38,538 nucleotides of DNA from Pseudomonadales bacterium (GTDB taxonomy: Bacteria > Pseudomonadota > Gammaproteobacteria > Pseudomonadales > Azotimanducaceae), in contig JACKNX010000027.1 in NCBI GenBank assembly GCA_024234635.1, positions 1-38,538 on the forward strand. Reading direction: 5' to 3'. A program made the translations under genes and the position numbers. Under the pieces are notes generated by a model, which saw only the letters and a list, made by a program, of their open reading frames with translations, had not been told where the DNA came from and ran no database searches. Positions 7,676 through 14,403 of this stretch are shown piece by piece (position 1 is the first letter of the stretch; every line of letters starts with the position of its first letter).

Positions 7676-8072
7676 CAGGCCGCTGAAATAGCAGCCTGGT
7701 AAGCCAGCCAGAGATGGCTGGCCCGCGAATGCAGCGGAAAAAGCTGCATTCTGCGCGAGGTCGCTCTCCCCATCGTTGCGCAGCCAGCGGGTGTTCGGTC
7801 CTGGCCGGCAGCAGTGCCGTCTCATCAGCGGCAACGCGATACACCTCACCGTTCAGGGTCAATTGCGCGGTACCTTCGGTGACGAAAAAGATCTCATCCA
7901 CGGTGTGGGTATCCAGCGGATTGCTGGCGCCGGGTGCCAGACGATACCGGTCACGCCACAGTGCCGCAGTGGTCAGAAGTGGGGAATCCAGCGTCGAACA
8001 GAAGCGCTCCGCGCCTGATTCGGTGGCGAACCACCGGGTAGATCGCCGTGAGACGATGTACGGGTGGGTCAT
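7581..8072 (-). CDS. Cupin-domain protein with anomalous C-terminal extension
   Basis: From ATG at 8072 the frame encodes 163 residues. Residues about 35-100 form a single cupin: HTVDEIFFVTEGTAQLTLNG is motif 1 and LLPARTEHPLAAQ contains the motif 2 His. Small one-domain cupins usually end near 110-120 residues. Here the frame continues through the two hairpins at 7703-7750 and overlaps the last 95 nt of the convergent alcohol dehydrogenase gene. The extension (from about RWGERPRAEC) is Arg/Pro-rich and unlike a cupin. None of the three frames has a stop in the hairpin region, so a simple frameshift does not restore a normal end. I read it as a real cupin domain with a lost or moved stop codon. 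The ligand is unknown. It diverges from the P450-rubredoxin pair. Confidence 0.6.
   Translation of the reverse strand: MTHPYIVSRRSTRWFATESGAERFCSTLDSPLLTTAALWRDRYRLAPGASNPLDTHTVDEIFFVTEGTAQLTLNGEVYRVAADETALLPARTEHPLAAQRWGERPRAECSFFRCIRGPAISGWLTRLLFQRPVRPRACAIPVSPPLPSVRQPPPCQYPRRHTR
7703..7750. terminator. Two adjacent perfect hairpins between convergent genes
   Basis: GCCAGCCA-GAGA-TGGCTGGC (7703-7722) has an 8-bp stem closed by a GNRA tetraloop. AATGCAGC-GGAAAAA-GCTGCATT (7728-7750) is a second 8-bp perfect stem. They follow the alcohol dehydrogenase stop by 27 nt. They look like a bidirectional terminator region, although no long T-run follows either stem. The cupin reading frame on the other strand runs straight through both. 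Confidence 0.6.
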
Positions 8073-8117
8073 GGTGGTGAGTCCGGTGTGCTGAGGTGCG
8101 CATGGTGCCCGACGGAC

Positions 8118-8162
8118 GCGGCGACGATGGACGCAGCGACGATGGATGCGGCGACGATGGAT
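8118..8162. repeat. Three tandem copies of a 15-bp unit
   Basis: GCGGCGACGATGGAC, GCAGCGACGATGGAT and GCGGCGACGATGGAT follow without spacing in the divergent region between the cupin and P450 genes. The copies differ at only two positions. The unit is a multiple of three, but no credible gene covers it. Confidence 0.85.
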
Positions 8163-8266
8163 GTATCAGACGCTGTTCGTTGCGGCTGCGGGTGTGTGCC
8201 GTCGCGGCTTGCCAAATGTGTTGTGTGCGGTGACAGTCGGCAGCGATCAGTATGGGGGAGCCATCC

Positions 8267-9463
8267 ATGGGGACCGAGTTCGACTTCTACAGCACCGGCT
8301 TCCAGAACGACCCGGCAGCCACGTACAGCGCGATGCGCGAAAGCTGTCCCTACCATCACTCCGAGAAGTGGGGCTGGTATTCCGTGTTCCGCTTCGAGGA
8401 CGTTGACCGTATCATCAACGACAACGTCACGTACACCGCACGTCAGGGGCCGGGCGTGATGAATTCCGAGGCGAGTCCGATCGTGCTGGTGAGTGCCGAT
8501 CCGCCAGAGCATACGCTCCAGAAACGCGCGGTAGCCCGTGTGTTCAACCTGCGCGCCATGACCGCGTTCGAGCAACCATTGCGGGGGTTCGTCAACGGGC
8601 TGCTCGACCGGGTGGCGGACCAGCGCCGCTGCGACGTGATTGAGGACATTGGCGTCCAGGTGCCACTGTGGGTGGTGAGCGAGCTGCTCGGGATCAACTT
8701 CGAGCGCCACTACCGCGACCTGCGGGAATGGGTGGTGCTGATGGCGGCTTCCGTGTTCGCGCAGGACAAGCCACAGCTGTTGCCGGCGGCGCTGGCCGCC
8801 CGGCAGAAGATGATGGCATTCGTCGGCGAACTGGTTGACGGCGTACTCCGGCGTCGCGATGCGGGTGATGCCTCCGCTACGGATGTGATCAGTCAGCTCG
8901 CGGCCGTCGAGATCGACGGTTGGCGGCTCACGCGGTCGCAGCTCGAGAGCTTCACGCAGTTCCTGATCGTGGCCGGTAGCGCCACCACCACACTGTCCAT
9001 CGGCAACTTCTTCCAGGCCATGCTCGATCACCCGGAGCAGTACGCGAAGTTGAGAAACCAGCCGCAACTGATTGAAAACGCGGTGGATGAAGTCATCCGT
9101 TTCTATGCGCCGGTGTATGGCCTGTTCCGCACCAACAACGTACCCGTGCAGCTTGGGGAGCTGACGGTGCCACCGGCGTCCAAGATCTGCCTCATGTGGG
9201 GCTCGGCCAATCGCGACGAGGCACTGTTCGCCAATGCCAACGAACTGGACATTACCCGTGACGTGGAGGAGTTGCGCCGCAAAAGCCTCAGTTTCGGTGG
9301 TGGTATCCACCGCTGCATGGGCGCGCCGCTGGCCCGCCTGGAGGTGAAAGTGGTGGCCGAGGAGTTTCTGCGCCGGTTCCCGGACTTTCACGAAGACGGC
9401 AAGCGGGTGGCGTTCCCTTACGCCACGCTGCACGGCCCCCATCACCTGTTCCTGGCCTGGTGA
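8267..9463 (+). CDS. Cytochrome P450, first of three, with altered I-helix
   Basis: The ATG at 8267 is preceded by GGGGGAG at 7-nt spacing and gives 398 residues; an in-frame ATG at 8252 has no such site. The heme-binding loop is SFGGGIHRCMG with ligand Cys350. The K-helix EXXR is EVIR (275-278) followed by the PERF-like region. The I-helix reads AGSATT (236-241): the conserved Thr is kept, but Ala239 replaces the Asp/Glu of the usual acid-alcohol pair. No membrane anchor is present, so it is a soluble bacterial class-I type enzyme that needs a separate electron donor. The rubredoxin gene starting 12 nt after its stop is the obvious candidate. Substrate unknown; terpenoid, steroid or fatty-acid-like substrates are typical of related CYPs. 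Confidence 0.93.
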   Translation: MGTEFDFYSTGFQNDPAATYSAMRESCPYHHSEKWGWYSVFRFEDVDRIINDNVTYTARQGPGVMNSEASPIVLVSADPPEHTLQKRAVARVFNLRAMTAFEQPLRGFVNGLLDRVADQRRCDVIEDIGVQVPLWVVSELLGINFERHYRDLREWVVLMAASVFAQDKPQLLPAALAARQKMMAFVGELVDGVLRRRDAGDASATDVISQLAAVEIDGWRLTRSQLESFTQFLIVAGSATTTLSIGNFFQAMLDHPEQYAKLRNQPQLIENAVDEVIRFYAPVYGLFRTNNVPVQLGELTVPPASKICLMWGSANRDEALFANANELDITRDVEELRRKSLSFGGGIHRCMGAPLARLEVKVVAEEFLRRFPDFHEDGKRVAFPYATLHGPHHLFLAW

Positions 9464-9475
9464 GGTAACGCGACG

Positions 9476-9652
9476 ATGGATGCCAGCTATCGCCGGTGGA
9501 TGTGTGTGTCGTGTTTTTTCGAATACGACGAAGAGAAGGGCATGCCCGCGCACGGCATTGCGCCGGGTACGCGCTTCGAGGATCTGCCTGAAGACTGGGA
9601 GTGCCCGGAGTGCGGCTCGCCAAAGGCGTACTTCGAGGTGGTCGTGCACTGA
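9476..9652 (+). CDS. Rubredoxin
   Basis: A 58-residue protein starts at ATG 9476, 12 nt after the P450 stop, with an AGGT element overlapping that stop. It has both rubredoxin iron knuckles: CVSC (C10, C13) and CPEC (C43, C46). The strongly conserved core between them reads GIAPGTRFEDLPEDW. Rubredoxins bind a single Fe(Cys)4 and carry one electron in the cytoplasm, for example to AlkB-type alkane hydroxylases. There is no alkB here, so the immediate partner is presumably the upstream P450. No rubredoxin reductase is visible in the window. One oddity is the Phe-Phe after CVSC, where most rubredoxins have Gly-Tyr or Gly-Phe. Confidence 0.93.
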   Translation: MDASYRRWMCVSCFFEYDEEKGMPAHGIAPGTRFEDLPEDWECPECGSPKAYFEVVVH

Positions 9653-9804
9653 CCTCGTGCAAGCCGTGTCCCGTGTCCCTGTGTGCGGGTGACCGGGGAC
9701 CGGCTTCCGTGTTGCATTCGCGGGTCGTGGCTGATCAGCGGATGCCGTCGCAGCGTTCGGCCTCGTCCGCCGCCGTCAGTCGGCGAGCCATCAATCCGGC
9801 CCGT

Positions 9805-10515
9805 TCAGAGACTGGCATGAACGCTCAGCTGCCACTGGCCTTTGCCGAGCTGATCGCTCTCCTGGTGCATGAAGCCGGCCTGCGCGCGCAGTTTGTCGGA
9901 CAAGCCGAACCCGAGCGCGAGATAGGTACGGTTGCGATCGAACCAGCGTACGCGCCTGCCGTCGCCAATGCGCCTTTCGCCATTCAGGAAGAGCTCATTG
10001 TAGAAGGCCAGGTACAGGGCGCCGGGGCCGCTGAGGCGTCCGTTGAGCGGCAGGTCCGCGAACAGCGCATAACGGAATCGCGTGCGGAAGTCCTGTCCGG
10101 CAACCCAGCGCTGCTCGAGGCGAAACCGGTGTCGGAGCTGCAGCCGATCACCGACGCGTCGTGACAGCAAGGCTTCCTGATAGATCCGGCTCTCGCCATT
10201 GGTGGCGTCCGATGGTCCGAACTCTCCGCTGCTGATGTCCGCGTAGCCGAGCGTGAGCAGCACCCCGTCGAAGCGGTGTGGCCGATAGGTGACGCCGCCG
10301 CGCAGGAGCAACTGCTCGAGATCGGTGCCGACATCCCATTGCCGCAACTGCACGTCACCCTGCAGTCCCCATGCGCTGTCGTGGAATCCCCTGGTGAAGA
10401 AAAGCATGCTCCACAGGCCGGTCTGGCTTTCCTGTACCGCCGCGGCGGCTTGTTGTGAGGTGAGGATGGCCATCAGAAGAAACAGCGGCAGGCGTCTGTG
10501 ACACCTGCCAGGCAT
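9805..10515 (-). CDS. DUF2490-type outer-membrane beta-barrel protein
   Basis: The start is placed at ATG 10515, giving 236 residues with a clear signal peptide (LPLFLLMAILTSQQAAAA). A GTG at 10620 would add 35 basic residues ahead of the signal. The mature part alternates polar and aromatic residues as in a small outer-membrane barrel. It has the hallmark blocks of DUF2490: HRFRLEQRWV, RYALFADLPLNG, YNELFLNG, FDRNRTYLALGFG and the terminal GFMHQ...QLSVHA. The function of the family is not established. It ends on the strand opposite the rubredoxin gene, and the universal stress gene lies upstream on the same strand. Confidence 0.82.
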   Translation of the reverse strand: MPGRCHRRLPLFLLMAILTSQQAAAAVQESQTGLWSMLFFTRGFHDSAWGLQGDVQLRQWDVGTDLEQLLLRGGVTYRPHRFDGVLLTLGYADISSGEFGPSDATNGESRIYQEALLSRRVGDRLQLRHRFRLEQRWVAGQDFRTRFRYALFADLPLNGRLSGPGALYLAFYNELFLNGERRIGDGRRVRWFDRNRTYLALGFGLSDKLRAQAGFMHQESDQLGKGQWQLSVHASL

Positions 10516-10642
10516 GGGCTTGCGCGCACCACGGGCACGCGCGGTCAGCAATCGGATTGCGCTGACAACCCCGCGCCAGTTCGTGGCGAAGTCAATGCCA
10601 GCGTTGGCTGAACTTGACACAGGCAGCGTTCCGGCCAGGCTC

Positions 10643-11113
10643 CTAGCGTACGATCGTCACGGGACATGGCGCATCGTTCGCAACGGCATGGCTCACGCTG
10701 CCAAGGAGCGCGCGTTTCAGCCCCGTGCGACCGTGCGAGCCGATGACGATCAGATCCACGGCCTGTTCCTTTGCGTGGCGGGCAATCTCGGCAGCCGGGC
10801 GTCCCCAGACAATTGAGATATCGGGGCTCTGGTCGAGTTCGCCAAGCGCTGCGATGGTGTCCGGCAATGCCTTCTCCCAGGCTTGCCGCTCGATGTCAGC
10901 GCGAACCTGTTCGATCGAGAGTTTTCCCCAGGGTGCGTTCGCTGGATAGTCTCCGGGCCCCCAGGCATGGGGCATGACGAGCTCGTCGCCGAGCACAAGA
11001 AGTATCAGGACGTGCGCATCCAGCGCACGGGCAAAATCGCCGGCCACCGCGGCTGCCCTCAGGGCGCCTTCCGAACCGTCCGTCGGTACCAGGAGTCGTC
11101 TGATTGTTGTCAT
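10643..11113 (-). CDS. Universal stress protein (UspA family)
   Basis: At 156 residues it has the standard single Usp domain. The N-terminal strand RLLVPTDGSEGA carries the phosphate-contacting Asp. The C-terminal ATP-binding signature is GSHGRTGLKRALLGSVSHAV, matching G-2X-G-9X-G(S/T). It is therefore likely an ATP-binding Usp of the UspFG/MJ0577 type. These cytosolic proteins help cells survive starvation and stress. It lies in a run of minus-strand envelope and stress genes, between the DUF2490 gene and the small DFRGRPPF protein gene; its gaps to both neighbours are short enough for shared transcription. Confidence 0.92.
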   Translation of the reverse strand: MTTIRRLLVPTDGSEGALRAAAVAGDFARALDAHVLILLVLGDELVMPHAWGPGDYPANAPWGKLSIEQVRADIERQAWEKALPDTIAALGELDQSPDISIVWGRPAAEIARHAKEQAVDLIVIGSHGRTGLKRALLGSVSHAVANDAPCPVTIVR

Positions 11114-11137
11114 CGTAGTCTGTCCGCTTGTGATGTG

Positions 11138-11527
11138 TCAGCGCCGAGAGGAGGCCTTGCCGGGTGGTCCGCGGTGAGGCCGGGGTGGTTCGGCCACGGT
11201 TTCGAAACGCGCAAGCTCGGCAATCTCACCCGGTTCGATCGGCACGCTGCGTCGTTTGAACGGCGGTCGGCCCCGAAAGTCGACGACGCGAACCCGGTCG
11301 GGCGCGTGTGCTGAACTTGCTGCGAGCATCCCCGTGGATTCTTCCAGCCGCGCCAGATCCACGGGCGCGGACTGCCACGCGCGTGTGAATGGCGGGCGCC
11401 CGCGAAAATCCGTCGTGAGTACCTTCGCGCTTTGCGCCGCCGGGTTGCTGTCTGCGTACGCGATGGCAGGCAGGCTCAACGTGACGGCCGGGACAATCAG
11501 CAGGCAGATCGAACGGGATAGCAGCAT
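11138..11527 (-). CDS. Small secreted protein with two DFRGRPPF repeats
   Basis: The ATG at 11527 has AAGGA at 7-nt spacing and gives 129 residues; the ATG at 11533 sits too close to that site. Residues 1-25 form a signal peptide (ICLLIVPAVTLSLPAIAYA). The mature chain has an internal duplication. VLTTDFRGRPPFTR...PVDLARLEE is followed by VRVVDFRGRPPFKR...PGEIAELARFE, each about 30-40 residues. The tail (PPRPHRGPPGKASSRR) is very basic and holds a degenerate third PPRP block. I do not recognise the family. The repeated Asp-Phe-Arg-Gly-Arg-Pro-Pro-Phe block suggests a short binding module exposed in the periplasm or outside. It is just upstream of the Usp gene on the same strand. Confidence 0.75.
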   Translation of the reverse strand: MLLSRSICLLIVPAVTLSLPAIAYADSNPAAQSAKVLTTDFRGRPPFTRAWQSAPVDLARLEESTGMLAASSAHAPDRVRVVDFRGRPPFKRRSVPIEPGEIAELARFETVAEPPRPHRGPPGKASSRR

Positions 11528-11896
11528 TGCCATTTCCTTCTGATTTCGCGAGTCGGTCGCAAGCGTACGGGCGACACGGGGACCGAAGGAATCCAAGACT
11601 GTCAGAAGTCGTGATAGGAAAAAGCTGTCACCACAGCGGCTGAACGCCGATGTCACCGCCATCCGCCCGTCGCGCTATGCCCCGTTGTGGGGCATGAAAG
11701 TGGGTGGCCTGCACTTCCGTGGGGCGCGCGAACCAGTGCATCGCAGCGGGTACGCCGGTAACGGCTGCATCGTTGCCGGCAGCTACCCCTCAGGGAACTT
11801 CAATTCCATGCGCGACAGCGCTGGCAATCGCAACGTGGTCAGCTGGCAGGGAAATTGCTGCTGTGTCGGTCCTTGGACGAACGATGCGGAAACTGC
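11528..11896. other. Divergent intergenic region with one dyad
   Basis: About 370 nt separate the DFRGRPPF protein gene and the retropepsin-like gene. The only clear structure is the inverted repeat ATGCCCC-gttgt-GGGGCAT at 11677-11695. It could be an operator serving either gene or a structured leader element. Short open frames here lack family resemblance, and I do not call them genes. Confidence 0.4.
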
Positions 11897-12403
11897 ATGC
11901 TGCGACGCCTGATTTGCCTTCTCGGTCTGGCTGTACTGTCTGTTGCGCCCGCGCGGGCGGATGAACACGCTGCAGCGCAACTGCCCCTGATTCCTGCGGC
12001 ATCGGGTGCCTACTATGTCAATGCCACGTTTGGTCATGCGGTGCATACGGAGCTTCTCGTCGATACCGGCTCGAGCTACGTGGGGCTGTCCGAGCGCACG
12101 TTTCGCAAGCTGAAGGAGGATGCCGGAGCGGCCTACGTGCGTGCGATTCGTGGCAGAACGGCGGCAGGTCGGGTCGTCAACGTCGCGGTGTACGCGATTC
12201 CGATGCTGACCCTTGGCCGCCATTGTGTGCTGCGGGATGTCGAAGCCGTTGTTCTGCCCGGCGCTGACAGGGACATTCTCGGTCTCAGCGCGCTGCGACA
12301 CCTGCAGCCATTTTCAATGGCGCTCGAGCCACCGACGCTCAGCGTGTCGAGCTGCGCACCGGGTGCATCCGTGCAGCGCGCTGCTGCAACGGTGGGTTCT
12401 TAG
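11897..12403 (+). CDS. Secreted retropepsin-like aspartic protease
   Basis: The frame is open from 11855, but the signal peptide (ICLLGLAVLSVAPARA) begins right after the ATG at 11897, giving 168 residues. The catalytic motif is ELLVDTGSSYVGLS (Asp56), the D-T/S-G-A/S signature of clan AA proteases. It is followed by the psi-loop half RAIRGRTAAGRVVNVAVYAIPMLTLG. The later DRDILGLSALRHL matches the family's flap-distal ILG block. One such domain gives half an active site, so it must act as a homodimer like retropepsins and the bacterial TIGR02281-type proteins (inference). Location: periplasm. The LysR-type gene converges on it with a 25-nt gap. Confidence 0.85.
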   Translation: MLRRLICLLGLAVLSVAPARADEHAAAQLPLIPAASGAYYVNATFGHAVHTELLVDTGSSYVGLSERTFRKLKEDAGAAYVRAIRGRTAAGRVVNVAVYAIPMLTLGRHCVLRDVEAVVLPGADRDILGLSALRHLQPFSMALEPPTLSVSSCAPGASVQRAAATVGS

Positions 12404-12428
12404 AACGCATGACGCGCGTCGTCGATCG

Positions 12429-13370
12429 CTATTCGCGCGCGGGGATGATGTCCTCGGACAGCCTGAGCATTGCTATCTGCGCGATGCGTTGCGCAAGGCG
12501 TTTGAACAGATGCCTGGAAGGTGAAGTCGCACGCCAGACGAGAACATGACGGCGGAAGATGGGCAGGCCCTGCACATCCGCGACCCTGAGTTCCTCCCTG
12601 TCACGAATTTCCGAGCGGATGTAGAGCGCCGGCAGGAAGGCGAGGCCCATGTTCATGACCACCATCTGCCGGAGCGCATCCAGGCTCGTGCCTTCATAGT
12701 CACGGCGAACCGAGGCGCCGACGCGCTTGCAGACATCGAGAATCTGCGCGTGGAAGAGATGATGTTCGCCGATGGTCAGGACCTCTTCGCCCCGCAGGTC
12801 CGAGCGGCTTATACGGTTGCGTGTCGCCAGGCGGTGTTCGCGCGCAATCGCCAGTCGCACCGGCTCCCGGAAGAGCGTTGCGTACGCAAGTTCACGCGAC
12901 AGCACGGGTTCGGTTGTGAGTATCACGTCATGTCTTGCTTCCCTGAGATCCATCTCGAGATCGGCGGGCGGAGCTTCACGCACATACAACTTCAATCCGG
13001 TGAACTCGGCGTGAATCGCGGGCAGTATGGCCGGCAGGAGATACGGTCCAAGTGTGGGCGTGACACCGAGGCGGTAGGTACCCAGCGTGCCGCTCGTCAG
13101 CGCGTGGGCCTGGTCCATGAAAGCCTGCGTTTCTTCGAGTACCCGTCGCGCGTTCGGCAGCAGACCGCGGGCCGTGGCTGATGGCGGCGAGCCGCTACGG
13201 GTGCGTTCGAAAAGCTGCGTGCCCAGTGTCTTCTCGAGGGCTGCGATCTGCGCGGTCAGCGTTGGCTGTGTTATCTCGAGCTGGTCGGCGGCGCGCCGGA
13301 AGCTGCCATGGTCCGCCACGGCGACAAGACACTGGATCTGTCGGAGCGTAACCCGGTCGGAATACTGCAC
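12429..13370 (-). CDS. LysR-family regulator, OxyR-like but lacking the peroxidatic Cys
   Basis: A GTG at 13370 preceded by GAGGCAGG gives 313 residues, close to OxyR length; the frame is open to 13472 with an unlikely N-terminus. The winged HTH covers about 7-65 (FRRAADQLEITQPTLTAQIAALEKTLG). The effector domain follows OxyR closely in GVTPTLGPYLLPAILPAIH and in TSLDALRQMVVMNMGLAFLPAL. In E. coli OxyR the disulfide is C199-C208 within GHCLRDQAMGFC. Here the corresponding stretch is EHHLFHAQILDVC, so the peroxidatic Cys is His and only the resolving Cys remains. It probably binds DNA like OxyR but cannot sense peroxide by the classic disulfide. The target is unknown; it is convergent with the protease gene and downstream of the CorA-like gene. 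Confidence 0.82.
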   Translation of the reverse strand: MQYSDRVTLRQIQCLVAVADHGSFRRAADQLEITQPTLTAQIAALEKTLGTQLFERTRSGSPPSATARGLLPNARRVLEETQAFMDQAHALTSGTLGTYRLGVTPTLGPYLLPAILPAIHAEFTGLKLYVREAPPADLEMDLREARHDVILTTEPVLSRELAYATLFREPVRLAIAREHRLATRNRISRSDLRGEEVLTIGEHHLFHAQILDVCKRVGASVRRDYEGTSLDALRQMVVMNMGLAFLPALYIRSEIRDREELRVADVQGLPIFRRHVLVWRATSPSRHLFKRLAQRIAQIAMLRLSEDIIPARE

Positions 13371-13480
13371 TGCCTGCCTCGATCCATCTGACGACTCGTG
13401 CAAGCTATCCCGAACCGCGATCTCGCTCAACGGCGGCCGGCAGCCCCAGGAAAGGAGCCGGTTCGACGGCACGCCCGGCC

Positions 13481-13526
13481 CGCTTCAGCCATCCTCAAAT
13501 CACCGAACTTATCAACCGGCCCACTA
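13481..13526 (-). repeat. Interspersed repeat end, copy A
   Basis: The 46 nt here match 30461-30506 at 41 of 46 positions. Read on the minus strand the border is TAGTGGGCCGG followed by TTGATAAG, with GGATGGCTGAAGCG at the inner side. The first three bases (TAG) are the stop codon of the CorA-like gene. Only this one end is recognisable; a matching second end was not seen towards the LysR gene. It is probably a solo or decayed copy of the element whose two ends are present at 30.3-30.5 kb. Confidence 0.75.
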
Positions 13527-14282
13527 GTGGTCCGCCCGGTTGCGGGTGAGTAACAGCGTAAGAATGGCGCCGGTGGCGAGGCCAATGCCCAGTATGCCGA
13601 GCAACGGCCAGGGCGGCGGCGCGCTTTCCAGGCCGTTGCGCAGGTTCGAGCCGAATATCGCCATCAGCGTGACGGTCGGAAAAAAGAACGCAGCCAGCAG
13701 ATTCAGGTGATGCGCCGAGGCGGCCATGCGACTGCTTTCCCTGGCCTGAAGTTCCGTCTGGCGGGTCTGGGCGACATCCAGCGCATTGCGAATGTCCTCG
13801 AGGAGGAGTTCAGCGGTTCTCTCCAGCCGGTACGCTTCGTCACGCAGGTCGATCAGTTCGCTGGCCCGCGGACAATCGCTCCGGGCGGCCTGAAGTACCT
13901 CGTGCAGGTGGCGTAGCGCACGATGCAGTGGCGTGATGTGCTCCAGCACCTGCAGGTAGTCCAAAGCGGACGTCGCCTTTTCCTCCAGCGCGTCGAGCGA
14001 CAGCAGGCGGCCGGCGTAGTCGCCCAGGAGTTCCGCCACGGTACCGGCGGGGTTCGCCTGCCAGCGTCCATCCGGCGACCGCAGGAACAGGTGGCCCCGG
14101 CGGCTGTCCTCGTCCGGCAACGGTGGCGCGTGCAGGACCAGTAGCAGGTGGCCGTCCGCGATCATGTGGCGCTGCGGTCCGACGCGGCTGCCGAGGCGGG
14201 TTCTGAACGCGTCGGGAATCGCCCAGTCGGCTGGCAACAGGGCGGTGGACGGTGCGGGGCTGTCATCGCCGGAAGTGTGCAT
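13524..14282 (-). CDS. Divergent CorA-family membrane protein (GSN instead of GMN)
   Basis: From ATG 14282 the protein has 252 residues; a TTG at 14315 would add 11. A soluble N-terminal domain is followed by a long alpha-helical stretch (about 90-200). Two C-terminal membrane helices close the chain (LLAAFFFPTVTLMAIFG and LLGILGIGLATGAILTLLL). This is the CorA/ZntB layout, in which the first membrane helix ends in the selectivity motif GMN. Here the motif reads FGSNLRNGLE, so Met is replaced by Ser. The family forms pentameric divalent-cation channels or transporters in the inner membrane. Because the motif is altered and the protein is short (CorA is about 316 residues), Mg transport should not be assumed. 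Its TAG stop codon coincides with the border of an interspersed repeat. Confidence 0.78.
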   Translation of the reverse strand: MHTSGDDSPAPSTALLPADWAIPDAFRTRLGSRVGPQRHMIADGHLLLVLHAPPLPDEDSRRGHLFLRSPDGRWQANPAGTVAELLGDYAGRLLSLDALEEKATSALDYLQVLEHITPLHRALRHLHEVLQAARSDCPRASELIDLRDEAYRLERTAELLLEDIRNALDVAQTRQTELQARESSRMAASAHHLNLLAAFFFPTVTLMAIFGSNLRNGLESAPPPWPLLGILGIGLATGAILTLLLTRNRADH

Positions 14283-14403
14283 GCGGGTTACGCGGCTCTG
14301 CCTGTCATCCGGCAAAGCATATCAGGCAGGATGGACGCCCGCGGCCACCCACATCCGGCAGCCGCGGCGAGATCCCGGTGCGCGCGAAGCGCTGGCCGGT
14401 AGC

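Noticed and set aside
6431..7849. 472-codon minus-strand frame opposite the alcohol dehydrogenase
   Set aside because: The His/Arg/Ala-rich composition and full antisense overlap with a clear zinc alcohol dehydrogenase mark it as a shadow.
8069..9649. 526-codon minus-strand frame opposite the P450 and rubredoxin
   Set aside because: It has no recognisable domain and is entirely antisense to two convincing genes.
11685..11964. Two short overlapping plus-strand frames before the retropepsin-like gene
   Set aside because: No ribosome-binding site, signal peptide or domain; one overlaps the real gene start.
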